64,000 nucleotides of DNA, taken from Thereva unica. Its lineage: Eukaryota > Arthropoda > Insecta > Diptera > Therevidae. This document shows, one piece after another, positions 1-11,395 of this stretch (within the stretch, counting starts at the first letter, position 1; each line of letters begins with the position of its first letter). The stretch lies in assembly GCA_949987705.1 (NCBI GenBank), contig OX465281.1, positions 159,416,393 to 159,480,392 on the forward strand, read 5' to 3'. Under the pieces are notes generated by a model, which was not told the DNA's origin, did no database searches, and was given only the letters and a program-made list of their open reading frames with translations. The translations under genes and the position numbers were made by a program.

Positions 1-2165
1 TTGGAACACCAAGAATAGAAGGTGCTTAGATCTGCTTGCAGAAGTTTGCAATCCTCTATACTCCTTATGTGGCGATACAGTTTGATGTCATCAGCGTAAA
101 TAAGGATTTTACAGTGCCTTAGCAGGGTAACAATATCGTCAATTGATAAAATAAAAAGAAGAGGGCCAAGATGACTGCCTTGCGGGACTCCAGAGGACGC
201 TTCGATGTTCTTCGATTTGACTCCGCTGAATAGAACCTAGTAGGTTCTATCGGCTAAGTATGACTGGAACCAATCCACAAGGGCATGCGGAAAGCCTAAT
301 TTCTTTAGTTTAAGAACTATAATAGAGTGGGAGAGCTTGTCGAAAGCCTTACTAAAATCTGTATAGACACAGTCAGTTTGGCAGCCAGTGACAAAGCCTC
401 TAATTGTGTGTGAAGAGAACTCCAGTAAATTAGTAGTAGTGGAACGGGCTGCAAGAAAACCATGTTGGTTTGTTGAGATAAGCCTCTTGCAGATAGGGGC
501 GATAGCAGAATAAATAATAGATTCGAAGAGTTTTGGTATAGACGATAACTTCGCAATTGGCCTATAATTAGATATTTCGTTTTTACAGCCTTTCTTATGG
601 ACAGGTATTATAAAAGAGTTCTTCCATAAGGTTGGGAAGCGCCCTTTATTTAGGGATTTTTGAAATAAACATAGTAGAGGAGACAGTAGGGCCTCTGCAC
701 AGGATTTTAGAACAGCTGGAGGGACTCCATCAGGGCCGGACGAAAAATCCTGTGGAAGTTCATTTATATGTTTCGAGATATCATCCCTGGTTATAGATAG
801 GGAAAAGTTTTGAGCCGTTTGGATTGCATTGATATGTCGAAAATTGTCTACATCTGGCTGGAATACGGGGGACGAGAAAGATTTGAGGAAGAACGATGCA
901 AAATTGTCACAAATTTCGGCTGAATTAGAACTAAGGGAGTTCTCGTATTGCATGGTGTAAGGGTAATTATCAACTTTTTTCTTTGTGTTGATAAATTGAA
1001 AGAATGCTCTGGGATCACCATATATTTTACCTTCCATGTTTCTGAGGTATTCCTTATAGAGGATTTTGGAGAGAGCATGAAATTGGTCATAGCAATTGAG
1101 AAATGCATCGAAACTCACAGCGTCTTTCTTCTTCAGATAGGTTTTCCAGAGTTTATTCTTCAGGTTTTTGGTACGTCTCAACTCGTTGTTGTACCACGGT
1201 GGGGATGATCTGGACGACTTTAACGGCTCTATAGGTACACAGGATGCGAAAGTTTCATACAGGACGGAATAAAATCTTGCTACATCGATATCCAGCTCAT
1301 TATGTGAGAGCAACCAACTGAAGTCGACCTCAGTGAGCTTGGATGACAATTCCTCAAGGTTGGCTTTTTTAAAGTTGAAGGTAAAGGTTGACTCCTCTGG
1401 GATTGGCTTATTGTTAAAGACAGAACAATAGCTCAGTAGGAGAGGAGGGTGATAATTATCGACAGGTGACAAGACAATTGAGCTAGGCTCAACATTCATG
1501 TTGTCTGAGTCGGAAAAGAATACAAGATCTAACCGCCTTCCTAAAATATTATTCACACCACTCATTTGGTTCAGGCCGCATGAGAATAGGGAATTCAGAA
1601 AGCTGGACTCCCTAAAATTAAGGTTGTTTTCAGGGAGGTAGTTATCGTCGTCATCACAAGATACCCATTGAACATTGGGTAAATTAAAATCACCTAAAAG
1701 TAGGATTTCGTCTTTAGAATCCATCATATCCTGGATATGATTAATGCAGGAAATTAGGATATCATAAAGGTTATGACCTTCATCGTCAAGAGTGCTGAGC
1801 ATATCGGGTGGGATGTAACAGCAGATCAAGAACAGGTTATTGTTGGCAAGAGAGACTTTAAGAGCGAGAAGCTCAATGTCCAAAGAGTTGGAAAAACTAG
1901 GAAGCGATATTGAAAAGCAATTGAGACGGTTATTACAGGCAAGTAGTAAACCACCTCCACGAGCCTCCGAGTCATTATGTCTATCCCTCCGAAAAACTTG
2001 GAAGGAGGAGTCGAATAGTTCGGCATTGAGGATCCCACTATATAACCATGTTTCCGTAAAAGCGATTATATCAAAATCGCTGGCCGAGGTTGATAGAAAC
2101 ACATCGTGGGTTTTCGACCTCACTCCTCTTACGTTTTGGTAATAGAGGGTGAGCGTCTTAAGTTT
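1..2165 (-). pseudogene. LINE ORF2: endonuclease + reverse transcriptase, one in-frame stop
   Basis: The frame encodes an endonuclease/exonuclease/phosphatase domain (AFTETWL; LLLGDFNLPNVQW, with the catalytic Asp-Phe-Asn), a linker, and then a reverse transcriptase (NYRPIAKLSS fingers; TDFSKAFDKLSH palm motif). It is open upstream of the first GTG at 2123, from about 2165, in the form LYYQNVRG, which is the normal beginning of this endonuclease. An in-frame TAG at 237-239 interrupts the RT. The same frame then continues to the edge with SSGVPQGSHLGPLLF and the catalytic YADD box at about 70-80. One amber codon is therefore the only visible lesion in this part. The C-terminal end lies outside the window. 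Confidence 0.85.
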
Positions 2166-2640
2166 TTTGAAACCTGGGGAGAGTCAGGAGTGCGATGTAC
2201 ACGTGTGCGGGGAACAAAGTATTTAGAGAAGGCACCGGGAGGCCAGAATGTCGGGTCCAAAAGCTTTTCAGCGGTACTGGGTGGTGCAGATAGAACAAAG
2301 GACGCGACCGGTTTGGAAGAATTGCTAATCTTTCTGCAGGAGATTGTTTCAGGGTTTATTTATTTTTCCTTTAAATAATCTTTAATTGCCCCTGGCGTAG
2401 TGTCAGGGGAAAAGCGCGAAATGAAAATATTTCGCGGCTTGGGTACCGTCACAAGGCTGGTACAGGTTACTGAAGACCTAGTAACCCCAGCGTCAACTTG
2501 CTCACTAATATCGCCAGAGAAGTTAGATGACGTATCAGAAGAGTTCATTGGAAGTAAAGGGGCGGGGACCGACAAGCTAACAGAGGAGTTCATAGAGACC
2601 ACCTCTGTAAAAGTCGCTTTACGACTAGATTGATATATTG
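2129..2640 (-). pseudogene. LINE ORF1 C-terminal part, one in-frame stop
   Basis: The frame reads PRNIFISRFSPDTT, the pattern of the RRM-like C-terminal region of ORF1 nucleic-acid-binding proteins in insect LINEs. It continues after a TAA at 2360-2362 through a Pro/Ser-rich stretch (FWPPGAFSKYFVPRTR) to a TAA at 2129-2131, and overlaps the start of ORF2 by a few dozen bases in another frame. No N-terminal half is visible above 2640. The family assignment rests on pattern recognition and on position ahead of ORF2. Confidence 0.55.
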
Positions 2641-2786
2641 AAATAAAAAAAAAACAATAATAATAATATGCACTCTTTTTCTTTTTAATCGCTCAATTTC
2701 TACAAATAATATTTTTCTGTGGTTAAAAAAAAAAAAGAATAGAATTTCAAAAGGCTTGTGATAGCCTAACAGAAGTATTTTCGTTA

Positions 2787-3557
2787 ATGGAAAAAAAGGA
2801 TTTAAATGAGAAAACTATTGCGGAATTAGAAGACAAACTAGAACAGTACAATTGCTATGAAAATTTTTATGAAAAAGAAATTGAGGAATTAAATAAGAAA
2901 ATTGAAGACTTAGAACAGAAAAACAAGATTATTAAAAAGATGTTATCAGTTAGATTGAGTAAAAAGGTTATTTTAGAAAATTTTGCAACAAGAGTTGAAG
3001 ATTTAATAGCGAAACTGAATGGTATTCAAATATCGGAACGTGGAGAGGAAAATAGGGAAATAATCACTACCCTAAATGATAAAACTGGACTTAATGCTTT
3101 TCAAGCTGGACTAAGTGAACCGTTCAAGACAGCCGTATTTGCAGCAATGCCGTCAACTTTAGAAAAAGCTGTAAAAATAGCATCAGAGATGGAAGCAGTA
3201 AATGAAACCCAAAGGAAAGTTTATCATTTACAGACGAGCAACAGGGATAATTGGAATCAACGTCCAACTTACAGGATGAATTTCAGAAACAACGGGCAAA
3301 GGACATATAACAATAATTACAATAGAGTATACCAGAAACCGAAATTTAACAGCCAAAGCCAAGCTCCGAGGAACAATGATTTTCAGAGGAGACCAATGAA
3401 TAGGCAGCAACAGAATCAGAGATTCAATAATCAGTCAAATCAAAGGGGCAACAGGTATAATACACAAAGTAGAAGAATAAATGTAATAAATACGGGAAAC
3501 GACGAGACCGTTCCCGAAGCCCATCCGTCGAGGGACGAGGAAAAAGAATTAATTTAA
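2787..3557 (+). CDS. gag: Gypsy-A Gag, C-terminal portion
   Basis: A 256-codon frame encodes a Gag fragment. An N-terminal Lys/Glu-rich coiled coil (residues about 1-55) is followed by a capsid-like helical stretch (LNAFQAGLSEPFKTAVFA; about 108-130). The tail (about 150-240) is rich in Asn, Gln and Arg (QRTYNNNYNRVYQ) and probably binds RNA. No CCHC zinc knuckle is seen, as in several gypsy lineages. The frame is open upstream from about 2740 (FQKACDSL), so the ATG at 2787 is probably internal. The capsid N-terminal domain is missing. It lies 47 nt upstream of the pol frame. Confidence 0.7.
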   Translation: MEKKDLNEKTIAELEDKLEQYNCYENFYEKEIEELNKKIEDLEQKNKIIKKMLSVRLSKKVILENFATRVEDLIAKLNGIQISERGEENREIITTLNDKTGLNAFQAGLSEPFKTAVFAAMPSTLEKAVKIASEMEAVNETQRKVYHLQTSNRDNWNQRPTYRMNFRNNGQRTYNNNYNRVYQKPKFNSQSQAPRNNDFQRRPMNRQQQNQRFNNQSNQRGNRYNTQSRRINVINTGNDETVPEAHPSRDEEKELI

Positions 3558-3604
3558 AGAAGAAACCCAAAGTAGCAGCCATATATTCATTTAACGTTAA
3601 AAAT

Positions 3605-6432
3605 TTGGACAACTACGTAAGAATAAGTATAGCAGGAACAAAAGAACCAGTAAGATTTTTAATAGATACGGGTGCTGAAATATCAGTAATAAAGAGAAGT
3701 TATGTAAACACTCCGATATTTGACGATGAAATTTGTAAAATAACAGGTATCACAGACAGCGATTTATACACTCTAGGAACAACTAATGCATATTTAAAGA
3801 TTGAAGGAGAAGAAATCAAGCATAAATTACATGTAGTATCAGATAACTTTGCCATTGGAACGGAAGCGATTTTAGGAAAAGACTTTATATATAAATATAA
3901 ATGTAAACTTAACTACGAAATTTTCACTCTAACGATTTCACTCAAGCAAATTGATCTTATTTTACCAATTTGCACGCTATATGAAATCGTTAATATACCA
4001 GCAAGATCACAAATGATACATGCTTTGAATGTAAAAATTAAAGAAGACAGCATAATACTAAGCCAGGAGCTAGAAGGCGGGATCTTTGTGGCTAATTCTT
4101 TAATACCATGTGAAGGAATAGCACACATAAGATTATTGAACACACGCGAAACGGGAGTAAGAATAAAGTTACCAAAGTTAGATATTCGACCACTCAAGAA
4201 TTACTATCTGGTGACAATAGATGAAGAAAGTAAACGAAATAGTCAAAACCGGAAGGAAAGATTGCTTAAGGAATTAAAAATAGACAGTCTAGATGCTGTA
4301 GCAAAAAATTCGATAATACAAATATGTCAAGAATACGCAGATATTTTTAACCTTGATAATGATCAACTGACAATAAATAATTTCTACAAACAAAAGATCA
4401 GGATGACGGATAAAACACCAGTATATATCAAGAACTACAGACTGCCGCAATCACAAAGTGACGAGATAAATAAGCAAGTAGAAAAGCTTATAGCAGAAGA
4501 CATAATAGAACCATCAGTAAGTCCATACAATTCACCATTATTAGTAGTTCCAAAGAAGAGTGAAAATGGCGATAAGAAGTGGAGAATGGTCGTAGATTTT
4601 CGACAGTTAAACAAAAAAGTTATGGATGACAAATTTCCCTTAACAAGATTAGATGACATACTAGATAATCTTGGAAAGGCGAAATATTTCTCGACATTGG
4701 ATTTGACGAGCTCATTCCATCAAATTGAACTTCATCCAAAGTCAAGACCAGTAACAGCTTTCTCGACAAGTAAGGGACATTTTCAAGAGATTGCCATTTG
4801 GATTAAAAATATCCACTAATAGTTTCCAACGAATGCTATCAGTAGCGCTAGCAGGATTGGATGCTGAAACATTTCTATATGTTGATGATATTATAATTTT
4901 TGGACGCAATGTAGAACATCACAACAACAGTCTACGAAAAACATTCCAAAGGTTAAGAGATTACAACCTTAAACTGAATCCACAGAAGTGTAATTTTTTA
5001 CGTACTGAAGTAGTATATTTAGGACACTTAATAACAAATGATGGGGTAAAAACTGATCCCAAGAAGTATGAAACAATAACTAATTATCCAATGCCTCAGA
5101 ACGCTGATGAAGTTAAGAGATTTACAGCATTTTGTAATTATTATAAACGATTCATACCAAACTTTGCCGCAATAGCAAAACCGTTGAATGCGCTAACGAA
5201 GAAAAATGCTACTTTTGAGTGGACAGAAGAATGCAAAAAATCATTTGAAGAATTAAAGAATAAATTAATCAATCCGCCGATATTGCAATACCCTGATTTC
5301 ACAAAACCGTTTGTACTAACAACTGACGCTTCAAATTTTGCCCTAGGTGCTGTACTATCTCAAGGAGAAATTGGCAAGGATTTACCAATATCTTATGCGA
5401 GCAGAACACTAGATAAGCACGAATTAAACAAACCGATAATAGAAAAGGAACTATTAGGCATACACTGGGCGATAAAGTATTTTAGGCCATACTTATATGG
5501 TAGAAAATTTATAGTAGTAACAGACCACAGGCCACTTGTCAGCCTGTTCACACACAAGAATCCTTCATTTAAAATGACCAGAGTGAGACTAGAACTAAGT
5601 GAATATGATTTTGAAATCATATATAAACAAGGATCGCTAAATACGAACGCAGATGTATTGTCAAGGATAAAATTAGATTCAGAGATGTTAAAAGCAATGA
5701 TACCAGTAGATGCAGATATAAAAGTAGTCACGAGGGCAGCAAAGAAAAGAAACGAAGTAGTGAAAGGAAAAACTGTACAACAACCTAAAGAGACTGATCA
5801 ACTCTACATTTGGGAATGTACATCGATTTCTGAAACTAGGAACATTACAAAACTAAAAACTGAGATAACTCATGAGAACAAGAAGAATAAGATGAAGAAT
5901 AAAAAGAAGAATAGTGTAGAAGAAATGATGCAAAGAATAAATAACATAAAGCATGCAGAAATAAGTTATAACAAAAGAAGAAACGAATGTACAATACATT
6001 TTAGTGATAATCTAGTAGCAAACTTGGAGTTACTACCGGAGAAACTAATGGAAAAGTACAAAGATGAGAAGATATTAAAAAAGCTTAGTGATAATCTAAC
6101 AGCAAACTGGGAGTTACTGTTGGAGAAGCTAATGCAAAGTGCACAAAAGTATAAAATTGAAAAGCTAGCAATGTCAATAGATGATGACATATTTAATTAT
6201 ATAAAGAAAGAAGAGCTCATAAAAATATATAACGAAAAGCATCAAAAAGGAGAAAATAAGTTAAAGATATTATTATATAAAGCGCCCATAAGAGTGACAG
6301 ATGTAGAAGAACAACTAGAAATAATAAAGAAATTTCATGATACACCCGCGATAGGAGGACATTCAGGAGTAAAAAGAACAATCAGCAAAATTAGACAAAG
6401 ATACTGCTGGAAGAATTTAAATAAAATGGTAA
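3605..6432 (+). pseudogene. pol: Gypsy-A Pol: protease, RT, RNase H, start of integrase
   Basis: The aspartic protease shows LIDTGAEISVI. The RT shows WRMVVDFRQLNKK, YFSTLDLTSSFHQI and, after a frameshift near 4785-4795, LPFGLK-type sequence and the YVDD catalytic box (about 4880). RNase H follows (TTDASNFALGAVLSQ; ADVLSRI). A Lys-rich linker leads to the integrase zinc-binding His pair (AIGGHSGVKRTIS). The frame then runs into an A-tract at 6431, where another element has inserted. The first frame closes at 4819 after going out of register. The second is readable from 4791 to 6449. The frameshift is a single-base-class lesion inside the RT palm, so no intact polymerase is encoded. Confidence 0.85.
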
Positions 6433-6440
6433 AAAAAAAA

Positions 6441-6807
6441 AAATTTTAAAAACCGACTTCAGAAAAAAACCCGCGATGCACAAAAAATGATGAAATAATT
6501 GTTTGTAATTCTTAACAACATCAATCCAATAAGAATGGATCTAGAAAGAAGAATCACTTTTGAAGACGGTGCACACACATGTGGGTGATATACATATTAA
6601 GGGCATAAGCCTAACAAAGAAATGTAAACAATTGCCGAAGCAAGAGTTAGTGCAATCAAAGTCAACTACTACCTGGCACCGTCTTCAAAAGTGATTCTTC
6701 TTTCTAGATCCATTCTTATTGGATTGATGTTGTTAAGAATTACAAACAATTATTTCATCATTTTTTGTGCATCGCGGGTTTTTTTCTGAAGTCGGTTTTT
6801 AAATTTT
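6441..6807. repeat. Long perfect hairpin (fold-back element)
   Basis: The left arm (6441-6572) and right arm (6676-6807) are reverse complements over about 130 bp with almost no mismatch. They enclose a 103-bp loop. The arms begin with TTTAAAAACCGACTTCAG and contain no open frame. The near-identity of the arms implies a recent origin or active homogenisation. Confidence 0.85.
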
Positions 6808-7204
6808 TTTTTTATTTCGTGCTTTTTAGTCCATTCATTTTTTAATATTGCCTGTCATTGCAAGGAGCCTACGTTTTTACGACGCCACATAGCGAAGTGT
6901 ATTCTACTTGTCACACCTTTTCATTTGATACCCATGTCTGGGGTCGGGGAGCGCAATTGCAAAATTTGATTGCAGATTGTATTGTCATGCGAACTATACG
7001 TATGTGCAAAATTTGCAGTTGATCGGTTATATGGAACTGGGTCAAAATCAAGTTGCAAGATTTGTTTACACTATACACACATACAGATCAAGATAATATA
7101 AGGTATATAAAAAGTTAAGTTGCCATTGATATCGGGGAAATTAAATGTAAACAATAAACTTCTTTGATTCTTCATACAGGTCATGGTATATTTATTTATT
7201 CGAT

Positions 7205-7470
7205 ATAAAAAATAGTTTTTTGAGCTGCAAATTTCGCCATAATTTCGTTCTTATCGGCTTTTGTTCCGGAAGCAAATTTACAGACGCATTCACGTCGAAA
7301 ACTTGTTTAATATGGAACAAAATTCCCCGAAGGAAATTAAAAAATAATTATTTTGTCGATATATAGAAAAAAAAAGCACCGCGAGCCCTTGGGATCGAAC
7401 TCGCACCCCACAGATCCCACAGACAAGAATAGTTGTATCTAGCCCTTTGCGCTATGTCAAGTACTATCGG
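7205..7470 (-). repeat. tRNA-like (SINE-type) dispersed repeat, copy 1
   Basis: On the minus strand the block contains A-box-like TAGCGCAAAGGGCTAGA and B-box-like GAGTTCGATCCC, the two internal RNA polymerase III promoter boxes of tRNA-derived SINEs. Downstream of the B box the sequence (GGCTCGCGGTGCTTTTT, then TTTCCTTCGGGGAATTTTGT) matches 63826-64000 on the plus strand, so this is a dispersed family. It does not fold as a clean tRNA and is not called as one. Confidence 0.5.
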
Positions 7471-7530
7471 CCACTGACCAATATGTTAATAAATCATTTC
7501 AGAACAAAGAAAAAGAGAAAAAGAAAAAAA

Positions 7531-7605
7531 CCGGCTGTCCCGACCGGAATCGAACATGCAACGCTGAATCGAGGACCCGACGCTCTACCCACTCCGCCAC
7601 CGGCC
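7531..7605 (-). repeat. Second tRNA-like sequence in the insertion
   Basis: On the minus strand this reads as a tRNA-like segment with an A-box-like TGGCGGAGTGG and a B-box-like GTTCGATTCC, closed by complementary GCCGG/CCGGC ends. The anticodon arm is not convincing. It may be a decayed tRNA or the head of a SINE. It lies 70 bp from the first tRNA-like block in the same orientation. Confidence 0.45.
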
Positions 7606-7889
7606 TGCTGCCAGACTCACAACAATAAAGTAATTTGTTCGGTGCCCGTGAAATGTTTAGGTTAAACTTTAACAGGTTGAATTTTAACAGTTTTTTCTGC
7701 CTAACTTCGAACTCCGTTATCAGAATTTAGAAAAAATTTAACGGGACCACCGTGGGAAGCTCCCCCTTCAAATGAACCAAAAAAAAAAGCAAAAAAGTTA
7801 TTGGGTTACAAAGTTATGCGTGAACAGGACCACAAAATACCTACACGTCGAATTGAGTAACCTCCTCTTTTTTTGAAGTCGGTTAAAAA

Positions 7890-8788
7890 AACATGTAAAT
7901 GCTTGTATGGATTGCAAAAAGAATAAACAAATAAGACACACGAAAGAAAGATTACAATTAACAAAAACACCAACGACGAGCTTCGAGACCTTATCAATAG
8001 ATACCGTAGGACCATTAAGACCATCAAAACAATACAGATATATATTAACGATTTAATGCGATTTAACAAAATACATAATAGCGATACCAATGGAAAACAA
8101 AGAAGCAGCAACAATAGCACGAACGCTAGTAGAAAACGTAATATTGAAATTCGGAACATTCAAAAATATCAAAACAGACATGGGTACAGAATTTATGAAT
8201 GAAACATTTAAGAATATATGTGAAATGCTAAAAATAAAACATGTAAACTCAACACCATACCATCACGAAACCTTAGGATCTATAGAACGAAATCATAGAA
8301 CACTAAATGAATATCTATTATCATTTAGTCAAGGATCAGATTGGGATGAATGGATCCAATATTATACCTTTAGTTACAATATAACACCACATTCAGATAC
8401 AGGATTTTCACCACATGAATTAGTATTTGGAAAAGTAATAAATTTACCTGCAGAGATAACAAAAGATAACCCAGAACCAGTATACAACATAGAAGATTAC
8501 GCAAAAGAACTTAAGTGGAAACTTCAACAAGCTCACCAATTAGCAAGAAAATTAATAGACTTAGCTAAAGAAAAAAGGAAAATAGCATATGACACAAAAG
8601 TCAAACCCCTAGAAGCTAAGGTAGGAGACAATGTTTTATTAAAAGTCGGTAACAGAAAGAAACATGAAGCACCATATGAAGGACCATACGAGGTAATAGA
8701 AAACATAGGAGTCAACGCTAAGATAAAAATAGGAGATAAAATTAAGGAGATACATATAAATAGATTAAAAAACACGCAAATCATATAG
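7890..8788 (+). pseudogene. pol: Gypsy-A integrase, remainder after the insertion
   Basis: Coding resumes with the Cys pair of the integrase zinc finger (NACMDCKKNK), then the first catalytic Asp (LSIDTVGPL). An in-frame TAA follows at 8054-8056, just before CDLTKYIIAIPM. The frame 8090-8788 carries the second Asp (KTDMGTEFMNE), the catalytic Glu (GSIERNHRTLNEY) and the C-terminal chromodomain-free tail (YEGPYEVIENIG), ending at TAG. The catalytic D,D,E residues are all present. The lesions are the upstream insertion and the ochre codon. Confidence 0.85.
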
Positions 8789-8833
8789 GAAGAAAAATTT
8801 TCGCTCCAAAGGCACCGAAAATTTTTCATTTTA

Positions 8834-8845
8834 CCCGATGGGGGA
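8834..8845 (+). promoter_or_regulatory. Polypurine tract of gypsy-A
   Basis: CGATGGGGGA lies directly before the TGTAGT end of the LTR. A purine run at this place is the expected primer for plus-strand DNA synthesis. Confidence 0.6.
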
Positions 8846-9480
8846 TGTAGTGAGATCAAGAATACATGAAAATCTCACTAACAACAATCCAACAACACAC
8901 AATGTTGCATCACTATAGCAACATAAAATCAAGCACACAAAGTAGAGCACTTGAACCCGAATGCAAATAATAAAATCGAAGACGCATCAAAAATCCATGC
9001 GGTAATAATTAACAGCCACGGTCACCGCGACCAAAGCGATGTAAACAAATAAATTACATCACAGAATGCAAGTGCAAGAACGATGCACATGTGACCCGAA
9101 TAAATGAGCATAAGAGCTGTTCATGAAAGAAATACCTTAATAAATACGAAGTTGGGAAAGACCAGGAACAAGAACGCTTGAATGGCATGAAAACGCGAGT
9201 ATGATTAAAACAATTTAGGTAGGGGAAAATTAAAGTAGCGTAGTGGTAAGTTTTCGATATAAATAAGGAAACTTAGAATTAAGAATCAGAATTGTAATCT
9301 CAACCGACCGAGAAGGTACTAACGGCAGCTCACTGCTGTAAAGCTTTGGTGGTCAAAATAAATACAAAAAACATAATAGAAAAGAAAATCTTTAATTTTA
9401 AAAGGAAAGATCATCTTTAATTGGTTTCTACGTGGGAAGCACCGACAAGAAAAATACCCCAGCATTATAAAGTAACTACA
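8846..9480 (+). repeat. 3' LTR of gypsy-A
   Basis: The 635-bp LTR starts TGTAGT and ends ACTACA, a 6-bp terminal inverted repeat. It lies just after the polypurine tract and 57 bp after the integrase stop. A TATA-like GATATAAATAAG (about 9255) and AATAAA signals (9357-9362 and others) are placed as expected for U3/R. No second LTR is in the window, so boundaries rest on the inverted ends and the tract. Confidence 0.7.
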
Positions 9481-9929
9481 GAGTTCGGGATTGATAGGGT
9501 TGTGAGGACTCGACAAAATAACCATACCGTTTGAGGCGAGAAGAAAACCACAATACATCTTGTTATATTTTTTTCGTTCGATATTTGTTTGTTGATTGTT
9601 TGTATTTTTTTTGTTACTTATATTGAGTTTTTAATTAATGATAATTATTCTACGTATTTATATTTTTTTGACATATTGTTATATTAATTGAATGGTATAT
9701 TTTCATATTTCTTTTGATACCACAATTACATTTATTGCATATTGTACATACAAAAAGAAAACGACGTTTTGGCCAATACGACGTCTTTCGTCAATTCATA
9801 TTTGAAATTAACGTGTATCTAAGTTCTGTTTTGTTTTGTCTGATGTATGCTGGTTATGATGAAGTAAATATGAAAGTTTTAACTAAGTATGCGTATTGTT
9901 CCACGATGAAGTGGTAAATTTTCATTGAC
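9481..9929. other. AT-rich spacer, nothing recognised
   Basis: T-rich sequence with short chance frames. I see no domain, tRNA or terminal repeat in it. It separates the gypsy-A LTR from a GC-rich block. Confidence 0.5.
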
Positions 9930-10228
9930 GTTTTCCAGGATGGTTGGGCGGATTCCCTTCTTAGGTGCGCTCGGGGTTGCATCGCTTTCGTTTTCAGGTC
10001 CAATGACTGCGTAGACATCCACGATTTCGCTCGCTAAGAAGCGACCATAGGCGAACCGGGGCATGAAGAGGAACGCGAATCGACATCCAGGTAAGTGGTG
10101 AACCACACTGCACGGCCCCGGCCACACACCCCACGACCCCTTCCGGCGAGCTAGCGTATACCGTGTGGCCGGCATAACACCCCCCTAACGGTTATTTCGG
10201 CGGATTAAGGAGGGTGAGTTTTCAGAAT
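9930..10228. other. GC-rich block of unknown origin
   Basis: The composition changes sharply here (CACGGCCCCGGCCACACACC). A 98-codon minus-strand frame (9879-10175, beginning MPATRYTLARRKGSWG) spans it, but I recognise no domain. It lies immediately before a LINE 3' fragment and could be 5' untranslated or ORF1 sequence of a LINE. This is not demonstrated. Confidence 0.3.
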
Positions 10229-11395
10229 TTTTTTTATGTCTGGGATTGCTGCCATAGTCAGCTTCTTCAGGGCTTCTGACTCATGGGGCATGACCTAGCA
10301 TAATGGCGTCCACAGATGCTATTGCAGCATAACGCCATTGTGCCAGTTACAAGCTGAACTTGGAGCCAATGATATCTTTGTCCGATACCATTCCTGCTAC
10401 TCTTGACTTTGACAAACCGTTTACGACGATTATTCGAAGTAGGTCAGAGTGGCAACATGGCAGGCCTCTATTTAGAGGAAGCACGGCCTTTTGGTACACA
10501 GATGGTTCCAAAACCGATAAAGGGGTCGGGCTGGGTGTTTATGGCCCAAGGAGCAAAATATCCATGGCTCTGGGCACTACCCCCCCTGTTTTTCAGGCTG
10601 AGGTACTCGCCATCTAGGTGTGTGCTCAGACTTGTATTAATATAGCTCCAAATAGCTCTAACATTGTTATTTTCTCGGACAGTCAAGCTGCACTGCTGGC
10701 CATTAAATCGCACAGAGTGTCATCAAAGACTGTCCTGGATTGTCTTCAATCCCTGAAATTCCTCAGCAGGAACAATAGTGTCACGCTGATGTGGATTCCG
10801 GGCCACGAAGGTCACATTGGTAATGAGATTGCCGATAGCCTGGCTAGAGCAGGCGCAAACTCATTACCTATTGGTCCGGAACCTTTCTGTAGCTTAGCAA
10901 GCTGCCACGTAAAAATGGCCTTAAAGAATTGGGTTGACCAGATGTTTCTTCAAAGCTGGTCTAGGACCCAGGGTTCTCGTCAAGCTAAAAGATTCACCCA
11001 AATCGATAAAGCTAAGTCGGGCAAACTTTTAAATCTCAAGAGGTGGGAGCTAAAAATAATAACAGAGCTCCTGACGGGCCACTGTTCGCTTAACTATCAC
11101 CTAAACAAAATAGGACTGGTGGCCGACTCTGGCTGTCGATTCTGCGGGACAGCTCCCGAAACCGCGGAGCATTTGATGTGCGACTGTGAGGCTACAGCGA
11201 GGAAAAGACTGAGCCTTCTCCATCGTGATTTCCCTTCTCCCAGGGAGATTTAGGACAGCAACCCTAAATTAGTTTTAGGCTACCTAAGAAGCCTTAACCT
11301 TGATGGTTTTTAAAGAAGGGGATGGCACAATAGACCAAACAAAATAGGTCGCAGTGCCCGCTAAAGCGCCCCTCAACAAGAATAATAATAATAGG
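10229..11395 (+). mobile_element. 5'-truncated LINE (I-like) with AAT-repeat tail
   Basis: This segment holds the RNase H coding end, a 140-bp 3' UTR and a terminal AATAATAATAATA run at about 11380-11393. A TAA/AAT microsatellite tail instead of poly(A) is characteristic of I elements. The tail abuts an RTE-type fragment on the other strand exactly at 11395, so one of the two inserted at the edge of the other. Confidence 0.65.
10330..11253 (+). pseudogene. I-clade-like LINE ORF2 3' end: RNase H and zinc motif
   Basis: The frame carries an RNase H domain (FWYTDGSKTDKGVGLGVYG; FQAEVLAI; IVIFSDSQAALLAI; WIPGHEGHIGNEIADSLAR) with the four acidic/His catalytic positions recognisable. A C-terminal CCHC-type motif follows (CRFCGTAPETAEHLMCDC). 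An in-frame TAG at 10615-10617 cuts the RNase H after LAI, and reading resumes at once in the same frame. The RT domain is absent, so this is a 5'-truncated copy. An RNase H after RT is typical of the I/R1/LOA groups of LINEs. Confidence 0.85.

Larger units (their letters stand above)
1..2640 (-). mobile_element. LINE (jockey/CR1-like), truncated by window edge
   Basis: This is a non-LTR retrotransposon on the minus strand. Its 5' part lies near 2640 and its 3' part runs off the left edge. It shows the usual two-frame layout: the tail of an ORF1 (2129-2640) overlapping the start of an endonuclease-RT ORF2. The 5' boundary is placed where coding similarity stops and an A-rich stretch begins. 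It may have landed inside the gag region of the gypsy element that starts at about 2737, because that element also lacks its 5' end here. The clade is inferred from the endonuclease and RT block style and was not tested by phylogeny. Confidence 0.8.
6432..7890. mobile_element. Insertion in gypsy-A integrase: hairpin plus tRNA-like repeats
   Basis: This block separates the His pair from the Cys pair of the integrase zinc finger, so it is an insertion. Both outer ends carry the same motif in opposite orientation (ACCGACTTC at 6452-6460; GAAGTCGGT near 7868-7876), next to A/T runs. Inside are a near-perfect hairpin (6441-6807), a unit of the TTTGATACCCATGTC repeat family (about 6890-7080) and two tRNA-like stretches on the minus strand (7379-7462, 7531-7605). 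The whole may be one composite element with terminal inverted repeats, or successive insertions. No clear target duplication could be read because both flanks are A-rich. Confidence 0.6.
2737..9480 (+). mobile_element. Ty3/gypsy LTR retrotransposon A, 5'-incomplete, interrupted
   Basis: The domain order on the plus strand is gag, protease, RT, RNase H, integrase, polypurine tract, 3' LTR, which is the gypsy order (integrase after RNase H). No env is present between integrase and LTR. The 5' LTR and the start of gag are not in the window. Lesions are a frameshift in RT near 4790, a 1.45 kb insertion (6432-7890) in the integrase zinc-binding region, and a TAA at 8054-8056 in the integrase core. 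The coding sequence is A-rich, unlike the BEL and LINE copies around it. The element is inactive as it stands. Confidence 0.85.

Noticed and set aside
9879..10175. Host gene in the GC-rich block
   Set aside because: A 98-codon frame without recognisable domain, next to LINE remnants. Nothing supports a real gene.
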